64,000 bases of DNA from Phaeodactylibacter sp. (GCA_024102975.1 JAGFJD010000448.1:27502-91501); one strand, 5' to 3'; shown: positions 25,606 through 34,252, counted from the stretch's first letter. Notes: generated from the letters alone by a model not told the origin. Program-made: numbers and translations.

Positions 25606-25896
25606 ATGGTTGGTGGGGATTCACGGGGTCATGGGGTACATGGGTACATGGGGTCATGGTTGGCAGCCCTATGTACCCTATGCGAAAACGGCTATGTGCC
25701 CTATGTAATAAAAAAACACCCTGGCAGCCCCTTGCTTTTTAACCACATAGCACACATAGAAGCACATAGCGCAGCCCTATGCGGCCTATGTGAAACCGCC
25801 TATGTGCCCTATGTGATAAAAAAGCCCCGGCCTCCAAAAGCAAAAGGTACCACCACCCTATGTGCCCTATCTGATAAAAAAAGCTCCGCCGCCCCC
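25606..25896. repeat. Interspersed short-repeat spacer
   Basis: About 290 bp with no gene. The left part (25620-25668) is built from CATGGGGTACATGG-like units. The right part contains three to four copies of a CCTATGTGCCCTATGTGATAAAAAA-type unit (near 25700, 25810 and 25860) and one partial inverse (CACATAGCACACATAG near 25745). A similar CATGGG array occurs at 32500-32530. Long frames through this region are artefacts of the repeat. Confidence 0.75.
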
Positions 25897-26712
25897 TCAA
25901 TCCGCCACCTTGATCTCCGAGCTGGCCAGCCCCGACACCTGGAAGTACCCGATAGCTCCGCCTTCGATATTGGTGCGCAGGTTGGCGGGCTGTCCGCTGA
26001 ACATCCCCCCGTCGTTGTTTACATTGCTGGTCAGGTCGAGGTAATATTTGTAACACTCGCGGGTGATGGCGTACATCTCTACGCGGGCCATGTCCCCCTC
26101 GGCGTAATAAAAGGGGATGGGCAGGTTGCTGATGTCTTCGCTGAGCAGCAGGTCGTCGTAGGCGAAGGCCCAGGTGCCGTCCCAGTTCTGGATGGTATCG
26201 TTGCGGTAGAACTTGGCCAGGTAATAGTCGACCGTAGCCTGCGGTTCTTTGATATAAACGAGCACCTCATAGAAGCGCCCTTCATCCTCCGGGTCGGCCT
26301 GCTCCTGCGGGTCAATGCGGATGGCGAGGCTGTCGAACGGAGGAACGTAATTCATCCGTTCGGCAGCCGTGTAAACGCTTTCGCCTACCTGTGCCGTCAG
26401 GGTGTACGTGGCGCCCACCTTGCCGGTAAAGGGCGCCCCGGGGACGTAGTAGCCGGGTGCCTGTTCGACAAAGCTGTAGGCGTTGCCTTCATCGTCCTCC
26501 ACCGTGACGGCGGCGCCGCTGACGGCCGGGTTCTGCCCACTATCGTAAAAGCCCATCGTCCGGCTGATGCGGACGTACTGCCGGCCGGGCTGGTCGGTGA
26601 TCAACCCTTCAATGATGGTGGCTTGCTCTACTTGTTCCAGGTCCAGTTCAACGGTCTTTTCGCAGCTGAACAGGGCGAGGGTGAGAAGGGCAGGGAAAAG
26701 GATATTTTTCAT
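25897..26712 (-). CDS. DUF4249 lipoprotein paired with TonB receptor
   Basis: A 271-residue lipoprotein (lipobox LFSCEK, Cys17) with the DUF4249 opening KTVELDLEQVEQATIIEGLITDQPGRQYVRISRT, a domain found next to TonB-dependent receptors throughout Bacteroidota. Internal strands GAAVTVEDDEGNAYSF and GATYTLTAQVGESVYTA fit an Ig-like beta sandwich. It begins 94 bp after the receptor gene on the same strand and probably forms a surface or periplasmic accessory to it. The substrate is unknown. Confidence 0.9.
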   Translation of the reverse strand: MKNILFPALLTLALFSCEKTVELDLEQVEQATIIEGLITDQPGRQYVRISRTMGFYDSGQNPAVSGAAVTVEDDEGNAYSFVEQAPGYYVPGAPFTGKVGATYTLTAQVGESVYTAAERMNYVPPFDSLAIRIDPQEQADPEDEGRFYEVLVYIKEPQATVDYYLAKFYRNDTIQNWDGTWAFAYDDLLLSEDISNLPIPFYYAEGDMARVEMYAITRECYKYYLDLTSNVNNDGGMFSGQPANLRTNIEGGAIGYFQVSGLASSEIKVAD

Positions 26713-26806
26713 AATTGTGTTTTTTTTTCGTGATTATTCCGGTGGCCCGTTATTCCGCTGTACCGCAGTGGCTGCGAATGCGCGAATACCGAATGCCGAA
26801 CAGCGC

Positions 26807-29185
26807 TTAAAACTTAAAATTCCAGCTGAAGTACGGCAGCGCGCCGAACAGGTACACCATCCGTGCTTCCTTTTCGGTGCCGTCGCCGATGATGTTGCCG
26901 TCGTCGTCCTGTTTGGTGCGGGTGTAGATGGTCCAGGGGTTCTGTCGGTTGTAGGCATTGTAAACGCCGGCGACGAAGGAGTTCTGCCAGCGGCGGTTCT
27001 CGTTCTTCCTGGGCTCGTAGGTCACCGACAGGTCCAGGCGGTGGAAATCCGGCAGGCGGTAGCCGTTGCGGCCGGAGTAGAGATTGACCTGGTAGCCGTC
27101 GAAGTCGTACTTGCCGGCGGGCAGCGTGAGGGGGCGGCCGGTTGTGTAGGTGAAGTTGGCGCCCAGGCTCCAGCGGGGATTGAGATCGTAAGCCAGCGCC
27201 AGGTTCAGGTTGTGGCGGCGGTCGTGGTTGGCAGGGAAAGGCTCGTCTCCATTGACGCCCGGCACTTCCAGGGTGGCTTCGGCCAGCGTGTAGCTGCCAA
27301 AACCGGTCAGGCGGCCCTTGCTCTTGCGCAGGTAGAATTCCAGGCCGTAGGATTCGGACTCGCCCTGCCGGAACTCGGTGGCCAGGTGGCGGTTGAAGAA
27401 CAGCTCGGCGTTGTCGGCAAACTCGGTCAGGTCCTTCGCCTTTTTATAATAGGCTTCCACCGAGAATTCGAACATGTTGTCCCGGAAGTTGCGGAAGTAG
27501 CCCACCGCGACCTGGTCGGCCTTCTGCGGGTCGAGGTAAGGCGAGCTGGGCGCCCAGGTGGCGAAGGGGATCGGCACCGTCGAGTTGGAGATCAGGTGCA
27601 CGTACTGTACCATGCGGTTGTAAGATACCTTGACCGAGCTCTGCGGGTCGAGCAGGTAGCGGGCGGCAAAGCGGGGTTCCGGGTTTTGGAACAGCTTGAT
27701 CGTCTCGAAATTGCCGTAGGTGGTGGAATCGCGGATGACGATGTCGACATTATCCTCTGGGTCTTCGTATTCGTAAACCGTGCCCTCGCCGATGTTCTGG
27801 AACAGGCTGTAGCGCAGGCCGTACTCCAGGCTGAGGCGGTCGGTTAGCTGGTGTTCGGCGCCGAGGTAGAGGGCATGGTCCAGGGCAAACTGCTTTTGCA
27901 GGCTGGTGGACTGGAAGATCGACTCCTCTCCGTTGCTGGTGATCTTGCCCGGAGTGAACCGGCGATAGATACCCTGGTAGCCGAATTTGACCGTGAGTTC
28001 GGGGGTGATGAAGTAGGAAATGTCTTCCTTGACCGAAGCTTCGCGCTGGTTGGCTTCCCAGAGGAACCCGTCGACGGGGTCGCGGTCGTGCAGGGCGTAA
28101 TCGAAATCGCTGTAGATGAGGGTGAGGTTGGAGAAGAGGCGCTCGTTGAACAGGTGGTTCCAGCGGAAGGTGGCGGTGCTGTTGCCCCAGTCCATTTTGA
28201 AATCGTCGTTGAACTGCCAGATGTCGCGCCCGCTGTAGGCCGACAGGAAGAACCGGTTCTTGTTGTTGGCCTTCCAGTTGACCTTGGCGTTCAGGTCGTG
28301 GAAGCTCACCGCCGTGCCGTCGAACTGGTCGGAGTTCTTCATGTACAGGTCGGCGTACGACCGGCGGCCGGCGACGATGAAGGAGGCTTTGTCCTGCACG
28401 ATCGGCGCCTCCACGGCGAGTTTAGCGGCCAGCAGGCCCACCCCCCCGCTGGCGGCAAACTGCTTGGCGTTGCCGTCGCGGGTGGTGATTTCCAGCAGGG
28501 AGGACAGGCGGCCGCCGTACTTTGACGGGATGCCGCCCTTGTACAACTCTGCGCTTTTGATGATATCGGCGTTGAAAACAGAGAATAACCCAAAGAGGTG
28601 CGACACGTCGTACACCGGCGCCTCGTCGATGAGTATGAGGTTCTGGTCGGCGCTGCCGCCGCGCACGAAGAAGGCGGAAGTGCCCTCGCCCGCGCTGGTC
28701 ACGCCGGGCAGGGTCTGTATTGTTTTGATCACGTCGGGCTCGCCCATCAGGGAGGGCAGCTTTTTGATCTCCTCAATGGGCACGTCGAGGCGGCTCATGG
28801 CCACCTGCTGCACAGACTGGTCGGCCTTCTTGTCCGTCACCACGACCTCTTCCAGCACGGCGGCGGCGGGCTGCATCTCCACGTTGAGCTCGACGTTGGC
28901 GCGGAGGGTTACCGTCTTCACCTGGGCCTGGTAGCCGATGTAAGTGAAGGTCAGCTCATACGTGCCGGCCGGCAGGGTCAGCGAATAAAATCCGTAGAGG
29001 TTGGTGGTGGTCCCGGATTTGGTGGCGGGTTCGTACACGCTGGCGTAGAGCAGCTCTTCGCCGGAGGCGGCGTCCTTCAGATAGCCGCTGAGGGTAAATC
29101 GTTCTTCCTGTGGTACGTCGGGTTGGCCTGTGGCGGAACATAGAAATCCCGCCAGCAAGCAGGCCATCAATAGGGCTCGCTTCAT
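26807..29185 (-). CDS. TonB-dependent outer-membrane receptor with carboxypeptidase-like plug extension
   Basis: A 792-residue receptor starting MKRALLMACLLAGF (ATG 29185; a longer frame lacks a signal peptide). After the signal peptide comes a CarboxypepD-regulatory-like domain (FTLSGYLKDAASGEELLYASVY, TYELTFTYIGYQAQVKTVTL). The plug domain follows (LPSLMGEPDVIKTIQTLPGV, GTSAFFVRGGSADQNLILID), then a 22-strand barrel ending AALPYFSWNFKF. It imports a bulky nutrient or displays a surface function, energised by TonB/ExbBD (not in the window). The plug region resembles receptors paired with DUF4249 proteins rather than SusC, and no SusD is present. Confidence 0.93.
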   Translation of the reverse strand: MKRALLMACLLAGFLCSATGQPDVPQEERFTLSGYLKDAASGEELLYASVYEPATKSGTTTNLYGFYSLTLPAGTYELTFTYIGYQAQVKTVTLRANVELNVEMQPAAAVLEEVVVTDKKADQSVQQVAMSRLDVPIEEIKKLPSLMGEPDVIKTIQTLPGVTSAGEGTSAFFVRGGSADQNLILIDEAPVYDVSHLFGLFSVFNADIIKSAELYKGGIPSKYGGRLSSLLEITTRDGNAKQFAASGGVGLLAAKLAVEAPIVQDKASFIVAGRRSYADLYMKNSDQFDGTAVSFHDLNAKVNWKANNKNRFFLSAYSGRDIWQFNDDFKMDWGNSTATFRWNHLFNERLFSNLTLIYSDFDYALHDRDPVDGFLWEANQREASVKEDISYFITPELTVKFGYQGIYRRFTPGKITSNGEESIFQSTSLQKQFALDHALYLGAEHQLTDRLSLEYGLRYSLFQNIGEGTVYEYEDPEDNVDIVIRDSTTYGNFETIKLFQNPEPRFAARYLLDPQSSVKVSYNRMVQYVHLISNSTVPIPFATWAPSSPYLDPQKADQVAVGYFRNFRDNMFEFSVEAYYKKAKDLTEFADNAELFFNRHLATEFRQGESESYGLEFYLRKSKGRLTGFGSYTLAEATLEVPGVNGDEPFPANHDRRHNLNLALAYDLNPRWSLGANFTYTTGRPLTLPAGKYDFDGYQVNLYSGRNGYRLPDFHRLDLSVTYEPRKNENRRWQNSFVAGVYNAYNRQNPWTIYTRTKQDDDGNIIGDGTEKEARMVYLFGALPYFSWNFKF

Positions 29186-29887
29186 TATGCAGATTGTTTT
29201 TGATTTTTGTGGGAACAGGATTTTCCCCTTGTTCACTCTCCTGATGCGGACATCCTCTTTTTACCCCTACGAATTAAAGTTATTTATTTATGAACGGGTG
29301 GTTTTGGCAGGCCAGGGGGGAGATTTATGGGACGAAAGAAGGCAATGGAAACCGGGGCGGCAACCGGACTATTATCCTTATGGCGGCTTCCGGGCTTGTT
29401 TGTTTGGCGTATCGCCTGGGGAAATGCCCTGAAATTGATGGTTCCATGGCTGCATGGATCCATTGTTAGGCCGCCCGTGCCCCGCAAACCATGGACCAGG
29501 GGAACCCTGAAGCCATTATACTGGCGAACGCGTGGTTTTTTCAGGAACAAAACCAGCGATGCCAGTATATACTGACCCGGCGGGTTTTGTAGTCGACAAA
29601 ACCTGCCGTGCGTCAGTGTAACAGCGTACATTTTGGAAGTTTTCATGCCGAAAACCACAAGAGGGTACAAACCAGAATCGCACCCATCCGGGCAAGCCCA
29701 GCGGCAAAAAAGTGTCGTGCACAGCATCTTTCATATCTCCGATTTTTTCCTTATCTTGCTTGTCCACATCTTCAGGAAAAACTTTCGCTTATACCATTGC
29801 TGTGAAACCTCGCAGAGCATGCCTGTCGGCAAAGCCTGGCAAACCCATGCTTTTTACCATCACCCGATCACCCAACACCCTGGTTTC
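29186..29887. other. Intergenic region between divergent genes
   Basis: About 700 bp between the receptor start and the retropepsin-like gene. It holds twin-hairpin copy C (29517-29620). The remainder has no open frame with coding character. Confidence 0.6.
29517..29620. repeat. Twin-hairpin repeat, copy C (104 nt)
   Basis: Same length and orientation as copies A and B. It differs from copy A at two bases: GGTTTTTTCAGG for GGTTTTGTCAGG in the first hairpin, and CAGTGTA for CAGTATA at the right end. It lies between the divergently transcribed TonB receptor and retropepsin-like genes. Confidence 0.92.
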
Positions 29888-30844
29888 ATGCAACACCTGT
29901 ACACCCTCTTGTTTTTCCTGTCGCCGGTTGGTTTCCTGCTGGCGGGCCCTACCTATCACATGACCGAGCCTTCCTCTACCGTCCCGTTGTTTATCCGGAA
30001 TAAACTCATCCTGGTGGAGGGGCAGGCCAACGGCCAAAGCGGATATTTCCTTTTCGACACCGGCGCTTCGGAGCTGGCCCTCAACGAGGCCTATTTCCCC
30101 CGGCAGGAGCATGCTGCCCCCGGGACGCGCTTTGCCGACGTCAGCGGCCACAGCATCCGCCACGGTTATGCCTTTGTCGATTCATTTTACTGGGCCGGGC
30201 TGTGCCGGGAGGCATTCTTTGGCGCCTGCCTGGACATGAGCGCCCTGGAAAGCCGCCTGGGAGAGAAACTGCTGGGCATCATCGGCTATGATGTGTTGCA
30301 GCACGTAGACCTGGAGATCGATTACTACCGGAAAACGATGATCCTCATCCGCCCCGGCACTATCCCGCCCCGTCCTTCCGGCCCGCATTACACTTTCCAT
30401 TTCCGGATGAACCGCCACCTGCCGGTGCTGAAGGCGGGCCTGGGCGACGCCACGGACCTGGATATGGCCATAGATTCGGGTTCCTCCGTCAACGTCTGCA
30501 GCAGCCGGTTCAAGAAAAAGCTGAAAAACAAAGCCCTGCAAAAAAGGAGGGTCTCCCTGCTGGGAGCGTCCGGGGCTTCAGAACAGGCACCGTATTACAT
30601 CATGGAATCCATGGTTGTTGAAAATGCTTATTCCATCGCTTACTGCCGCATTGCGCTCGCCAGCATGGGCGTTGTCGACGACTACAGCCTCGGGGTCGAC
30701 GGGCTGCTGGGGGTCAATTTCTTTCGCCTGGGGCGGGTGTTCTTCAGTTACCAGTCCCGCCGCATCGACGTCTGGCTGGAACACAATGATTATACGATGC
30801 GGCACAGCACGCTGCCGCTGCTGGAGGGGATGAGCGCGGAGTGA
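29888..30844 (+). CDS. Secreted retropepsin-like aspartyl protease
   Basis: A 318-residue protein. The ATG at 29888 gives a signal peptide (MQHLYTLLFFLSPVGFLLA); an 85-codon upstream extension is not protein-like. It has two aspartyl-protease half-sites, FLFDTGASELALN (about residue 53) and LDMAIDSGSSVNV (about 198), with flap-like hydrophobic-Gly motifs after each (LLGIIGYDVLQHVDLEID and GVDGLLGVNFF). Two D-T/S-G motifs in one chain would allow an intramolecular dimer like pepsin, whereas most bacterial retropepsin-like proteins dimerise. The cleavage target is unknown. Confidence 0.8.
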   Translation: MQHLYTLLFFLSPVGFLLAGPTYHMTEPSSTVPLFIRNKLILVEGQANGQSGYFLFDTGASELALNEAYFPRQEHAAPGTRFADVSGHSIRHGYAFVDSFYWAGLCREAFFGACLDMSALESRLGEKLLGIIGYDVLQHVDLEIDYYRKTMILIRPGTIPPRPSGPHYTFHFRMNRHLPVLKAGLGDATDLDMAIDSGSSVNVCSSRFKKKLKNKALQKRRVSLLGASGASEQAPYYIMESMVVENAYSIAYCRIALASMGVVDDYSLGVDGLLGVNFFRLGRVFFSYQSRRIDVWLEHNDYTMRHSTLPLLEGMSAE

Positions 30845-30893
30845 TTTTACTAACAAGTTTCTCACAAGGCTGAGATTTTTAAATCAAATAATT

Positions 30894-30901
30894 TATATTT
30901 G
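30894..30901 (+). promoter_or_regulatory. Putative -7 box (TATATTTG)
   Basis: Matches TAnnTTTG and lies just before the methyltransferase remnant, consistent with that gene's former promoter. No clear -33 element. Confidence 0.4.
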
Positions 30902-30920
30902 GCATAATAATAATCAAATT

Positions 30921-31100
30921 ATTGCCATTCTTTTTACTTCAATTGAAATTTGCGCCGGCGCCGGCGGACAGTCCATCGGTTTGGAACAGGCCGGATTTGA
31001 ACATCTGGACCTTGTGGAAACAGACGGAGACGCCTGCAACACGCTGCGCCACAACCGCCCGGCATGGAATGTGCATGAAATGGACGTTAGGAACATTTAA
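30921..31100 (+). pseudogene. C5-cytosine DNA methyltransferase, N-terminal remnant
   Basis: The frame reads IAILFTSIEICAGAGGQSIG then LEQAGFEHLDLVETDGDAC, TLRHNRPAWNVHEMDVRNI, stop. This is motif I (S-x-E-I-C-A-G-A-G-G) and motif II surroundings of 5-methylcytosine methyltransferases (Dcm/HhaI type, which transfer methyl from AdoMet to cytosine). No ATG precedes it in frame. Only about 60 codons survive, so motif IV with the catalytic Pro-Cys is gone. The coding frame ends inside the left arm of the palindromic element at 31097, which apparently removed the rest. A HNH nuclease remnant follows, so this was probably a restriction-modification locus. Confidence 0.82.
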
Positions 31101-31200
31101 AAAATAAATTCGACGCCGGCGAGTCAGGGGCAGCCTGGAGCCTTTATAGGCGAAGGCTGCCCCTGACTCGCCGGCCCAAAATGTCGAATTTATTTTTTAA
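31097..31200. repeat. Long palindromic element with TTAAAAAATAA ends
   Basis: Outer arms of 18 bp (31097-31114 and 31183-31200, TTAAAAAATAAATTCGAC and complement) and adjacent inner arms of 22 bp (31115-31136 and 31154-31175), both perfect, with a 17-nt loop and a 7-nt bulge on the right only. The right flank reads TTAATCACTACT. A related element with different inner arms lies at 40642-40763, ending TTAATCACTGCT. It separates the methyltransferase and HNH remnants. Confidence 0.9.
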
Positions 31201-31211
31201 TCACTACTTAA

Positions 31212-31507
31212 GGAATTTTCCGCCAATGGCCGGTTAGAGAAGGCCCTGCCCCCTCGGTTGGAGAAGTCCTGTACAAAGAAATGGCTTCACCTGCCAAATG
31301 TGCGGTGCGGTAGCCTCAGAGCCCCATCCTTACGATACGGCCAGAAAAACGAGGCTGCACATTGGTCACATCATAGATAAATCCGAAGGGGGAACGGATG
31401 AAGCCTCCAATCTCCGCGCGATTTGTTCAGTCTGTAACGAAGGCGCTTCCAACCTTACCCTTCCCCGCCCGAGTGATTTAAAATTACTGGCTCAAATCCG
31501 CCAATAA
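31212..31507 (+). pseudogene. HNH endonuclease remnant with frameshift
   Basis: The first frame reads PAPSVGEVLYK. After about 31275-31280 the +1 frame continues RNGFTCQMCGAVASEPHPYD, LHIGHIIDKSEGGTDEASN, LRAICSVCNEGASNLTL. Together these give the two zinc CxxC pairs and the H-I-x-D-K-x-x-G-G-x-x-x-x-x-N core of HNH nucleases. A one-base frameshift and a truncated 5' end next to a palindromic element show decay. The only intact ATG frame is 31298-31507 (69 codons). It was probably the restriction partner of the methyltransferase remnant just upstream. Confidence 0.75.
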
Positions 31508-31516
31508 CACATGTAT

Positions 31517-31557
31517 AAATTCGCGCAAATTCGCCTAATCCGCGCAAATTCGCGTTC
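31517..31557. repeat. AAATTCGCG-type short repeat
   Basis: Three to four imperfect copies of CGCAAATTCGC occur in the spacer before the MscS gene. No gene or promoter function can be assigned. Confidence 0.55.
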
Positions 31558-31659
31558 CACTGAGCTTTATGCTCACCCCTCATTTTTTTATTTCGACTCA
31601 AAAACTCACTAATCCGTTACAAAAAAGGCCCTACCTTCGGCGCTAAAAATCCCGCAAAC

Positions 31660-32484
31660 ATGAATACCGACAAGCTCGCCGAATACCTGAACCTGCTCTC
31701 CGAAATGGCCATCGCCTTCCTGCCCAAGCTGGCGCTGGCCCTGCTGCTGCTCTTTTTTGGCTTTAAAATCGTCGACCGGCTTGCCCGCCTGGCAGGCCGG
31801 GCGATGGAACGGGCCGGGCTGAGCAGCAACCTGCTGCCCTTTGTCCGCTCCCTGGTCAACGTTTCCCTGAAAGTGTTGCTGATTTTCAGCATCGCCGGCA
31901 TCGTCGGGGTGGACGTCACCTCCTTCGTCGCCGTGCTGGCGGCGGCCGGCTTTGCCGTCGGGCTGGCCCTGCAGGGCAGCCTGAGCAACTTCGCCGCCGG
32001 CATCATCATCCTGCTGTTCCGGCCGTACAAGGTGGAAGACTGGATCGAGGTGGACGGCAAATTCGGCCGGGTGGAAGAAATCCAGATTTTCAGTACCATC
32101 ATGGTGACCCCGGGCCGCAAGACCCTCATCATCCCCAACGGCCAGGTGGTCGACAACATCGTCACCAATTATTCCAAAAAAGGCTTTATCCGCATGGAGC
32201 TGAACGTGACGATGCCCTACAGCGAAAGTTTTCCCAAAGTGCGGGAGATCATCCTGGAAGAACTCCTGGCTATCCCCAAAGTGCTGCGCGACCCCGCCCC
32301 GGAGGTGGGCATCGAGGCCTACGACAGCCACAACGTTCTGCTGGCGGTGCGCCCCTACGTCGCCCCCGACGATTTCTGGGAGGTGACGTTCGAAGCTTAC
32401 GAACGCATCAAAGCGGCCTTTAACCGCAAGGGCATCAAAGTGGCTTACTCGGAAGGCGTGGAGATGGGGACGATCGGGGAGTGA
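31660..32484 (+). CDS. Small-conductance mechanosensitive channel (MscS family)
   Basis: A 274-residue inner-membrane channel that releases solutes on hypo-osmotic shock. Three transmembrane helices are seen (about 15-37, 57-80, and the pore helix 88-115, FVAVLAAAGFAVGLALQGSLSNFAAGIIILLF, Gly/Ala-rich). These are followed by the beta domain (YKVEDWIEVDGKFGRVEEIQIFSTIMVTPG, then LIIPNGQVVDNIVTNYS) and the C-terminal alpha/beta domain. Length matches E. coli MscS (286). A possible -7 box TACCTTCG lies at 31636. Confidence 0.95.
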   Translation: MNTDKLAEYLNLLSEMAIAFLPKLALALLLLFFGFKIVDRLARLAGRAMERAGLSSNLLPFVRSLVNVSLKVLLIFSIAGIVGVDVTSFVAVLAAAGFAVGLALQGSLSNFAAGIIILLFRPYKVEDWIEVDGKFGRVEEIQIFSTIMVTPGRKTLIIPNGQVVDNIVTNYSKKGFIRMELNVTMPYSESFPKVREIILEELLAIPKVLRDPAPEVGIEAYDSHNVLLAVRPYVAPDDFWEVTFEAYERIKAAFNRKGIKVAYSEGVEMGTIGE

Positions 32485-32497
32485 GCGGGGGTGGCAT

Positions 32498-32640
32498 GGG
32501 GTCATGGGTTCATGGGTGCATGGGGGCATGGAGGCATTGTTCTGGCAAAAAAAGGCAATACAATGCAACCCGGCAGCCTGGCCCCCGTATAACAATGAGC
32601 CCATGAAACAATGAACCCATGAAAATCCCCCCCATTCTCC
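32498..32640. repeat. CATGGG tandem repeats in convergent spacer
   Basis: Units such as CATGGGTTCATGGGTGCATG at the left and AACAATGAGCCCATGAAACA at the right occupy the space between the MscS and CvpA genes, which converge. The two halves are partly complementary (CATGGG / CCCATG), so a hairpin could form at the shared 3' ends. Confidence 0.65.
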
Positions 32641-32642
32641 GA

Positions 32643-33242
32643 CTATCTCCTTTCTCTGTCCTGGCTGTTTTCCGGGATGTCGTAGAATTCCGGGGTGGAT
32701 TCCCGGCGTTCGAAGGTCATATTTTCCAGGCCATCCATAAATTCAATGGAATGCTCCCAGAAATCCTCGAAGATGGGGACGGCTTTTCTGCTCATAGCCC
32801 AGACTCTTTGGGGGTATTGCTCCAGGTAGACAAGCGTGACGGACTCGGCTTTGGTTGCCGGCCCGATGAGGTGGGCCCGGTCGCTGAATACGACCAGCAT
32901 GCTGAAGACCAGCACCATCAGAGCCGAAAGGAAGAAGCCGCCGATGATCTGGTTGATGAAGTTGATGTTGGCGCTTTCCAGGGCGCCTTCCAGGAAGTTG
33001 GCGAACAAGCGGATCAGGAACATGGTGCCGACGAAAGTCAGCAGGAAGCCGGCCAGGAACATCAGCGGGTTTTCCGTGAAGAGGCTCTCCAGCACATTGG
33101 TGATTTCCGGGCCGAAACGGAAGGCCATCATCAGGCCGAAAACCACCGAGAGGATGGTGAAGATGGTCTTGATGATGCCTCGCGAAAACCCCAGGTAGAA
33201 ACCCCAGGCTGCCAATACCACAAATATCAGGTCTATTGCCAT
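32643..33242 (-). CDS. CvpA family membrane protein
   Basis: A 199-residue inner-membrane protein of the CvpA (colicin V production) family. Four hydrophobic segments are visible (about 2-20, 26-43, 62-82, 98-120), with the signature GFYLGFSRGIIKTIFTILSVVFG in the first two and INFINQIIGGFFLSALMVLVFS in the last two. A charged C-terminal tail of about 70 residues follows. Family members affect envelope integrity and toxin/polysaccharide export. The gene converges with the MscS gene. Confidence 0.9.
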   Translation of the reverse strand: MAIDLIFVVLAAWGFYLGFSRGIIKTIFTILSVVFGLMMAFRFGPEITNVLESLFTENPLMFLAGFLLTFVGTMFLIRLFANFLEGALESANINFINQIIGGFFLSALMVLVFSMLVVFSDRAHLIGPATKAESVTLVYLEQYPQRVWAMSRKAVPIFEDFWEHSIEFMDGLENMTFERRESTPEFYDIPENSQDRERR

Positions 33243-33433
33243 AATGGGTTCAAAAGTAAGGATTTAGCAGCTATTCGGACGAATAAAATAGACAATTCGC
33301 CGTATAAATTGGATCAAAAGGCCCAATTTTTTGCCGGATAGCAGCTTTTTTCCGTATAACAAACAGGCGGGCAGGAAGATGCCCCGAAAACCGAAAATAT
33401 TACAAAAAACTTAATTCTTTCCCCCCGAGGGGC

Positions 33434-33441
33434 TAACTTTG
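33434..33441 (+). promoter_or_regulatory. -7 box (TAACTTTG) just before a start codon
   Basis: Exact TAnnTTTG match 18 nt before the ATG at 33460. The expected transcription start would leave a 5' leader of only about 10 nt. Confidence 0.55.
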
Positions 33442-33459
33442 TTTAAAAATTTCAATCCA

Positions 33460-33930
33460 ATGAAAGTTGTATTATCATTAATCCTGGGAACTACGCTTTT
33501 CGCTTCGACGCTGGCGGCTCAAACGCAAGACATGCCGGCCGTCTTCAAGCTGGGCGACTACGAGGAGGGCTATGAGGCCCTCAACCAAGCTTACAGCCAA
33601 ACCCTCCTGGAAGTGAGCAATTTCGACACGCAAAGAGCCTTCGACACCTGGATGTCCATGATGCGGGAAATGGAGGAGTACTCCAAAAAAATACGCTTCG
33701 ACGTCAAAGGGGTTAAAGTATGGCTGCACGTATTCTGGAACGAGGACGGCTCTGTCAGCCACATCGGTTACCTGCTCCGGCCCGACTCCCGCAACGTCGA
33801 TGCCCTCGAACTGGCCGCCTTCTTCAAGACTTTTATGGGGCGGTACAAGCTCCCGGCGACGAGCAGCAAGAAGTTCAGCCACTACACCGGCGCAAACTTC
33901 CCGATCTACAGCGAAAAGGTGGATCGGTAA
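33460..33930 (+). CDS. Small secreted protein, TonB-C-like
   Basis: A 156-residue secreted protein (ATG at 33460 followed by MKVVLSLILGTTLFASTLAAQ). The mature part (YEALNQAYSQTLLEVSNFD, DVKGVKVWLHVFWNEDGSVSHIGYLLRPDSRNVD, FFKTFMGRYKLP) includes a strand-turn-strand pattern like the TonB C-terminal-like domain seen in many small Bacteroidota periplasmic proteins. The function is unknown. It ends 32 bp before a strong terminator hairpin. Confidence 0.7.
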   Translation: MKVVLSLILGTTLFASTLAAQTQDMPAVFKLGDYEEGYEALNQAYSQTLLEVSNFDTQRAFDTWMSMMREMEEYSKKIRFDVKGVKVWLHVFWNEDGSVSHIGYLLRPDSRNVDALELAAFFKTFMGRYKLPATSSKKFSHYTGANFPIYSEKVDR

Positions 33931-33962
33931 TTTGCTTGCATTCGTGCATGCATCTGGCTTGC

Positions 33963-34018
33963 AAACTTCCCCGCCTGCCCGGCATACAGCCCGGATGGCC
34001 AGGCGGGGAAGTTTTTTT
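33963..34018 (+). terminator. Rho-independent terminator
   Basis: A perfect 15-bp stem (AAACTTCCCCGCCTG at 33963-33977 with its complement at 34000-34014) and then a T-run. It ends the upstream small secreted protein gene. Twin-hairpin copy D starts immediately after the T-run. Confidence 0.85.
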
Positions 34019-34122
34019 TATACTGGCGAGCTGGTGGTTTTGCGCCTGACCAAACCACCGATGCCAGCATATACTGACCCGGCTGGATTTTGTAAAGACA
34101 AAATCAGCCAGGCGTAAGTATA
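34019..34122. repeat. Twin-hairpin repeat, copy D (104 nt, diverged)
   Basis: Same 104-nt length and orientation, but many substitutions compared with A-C. In hairpin 1 the stem becomes GGTGGTTT/AAACCACC. In hairpin 2 the stem becomes GGATTTTGT/ACAAAATC where A-C have GGGTTTTGT/ACAAAACC, a compensated G-C to A-T change. This covariation shows that pairing, not primary sequence, has been kept. Confidence 0.88.
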
Positions 34123-34252
34123 AACCGCCCGCTAAATTTGCAAAGCCCTTCCGGCCGCGTATATTTGCAATCGGTACGGATGGCAGTGCTCTTTTCACCT
34201 GCCGTCCCTATGGTTGTGAGAAAAATGTACGTTCACAAAAACCACTGGTTTG

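Noticed and set aside
30922..31107. 61-codon ORF starting TTG over the methyltransferase remnant
   Set aside because: It is in a different frame from the clear methyltransferase motif and encodes no recognisable sequence.
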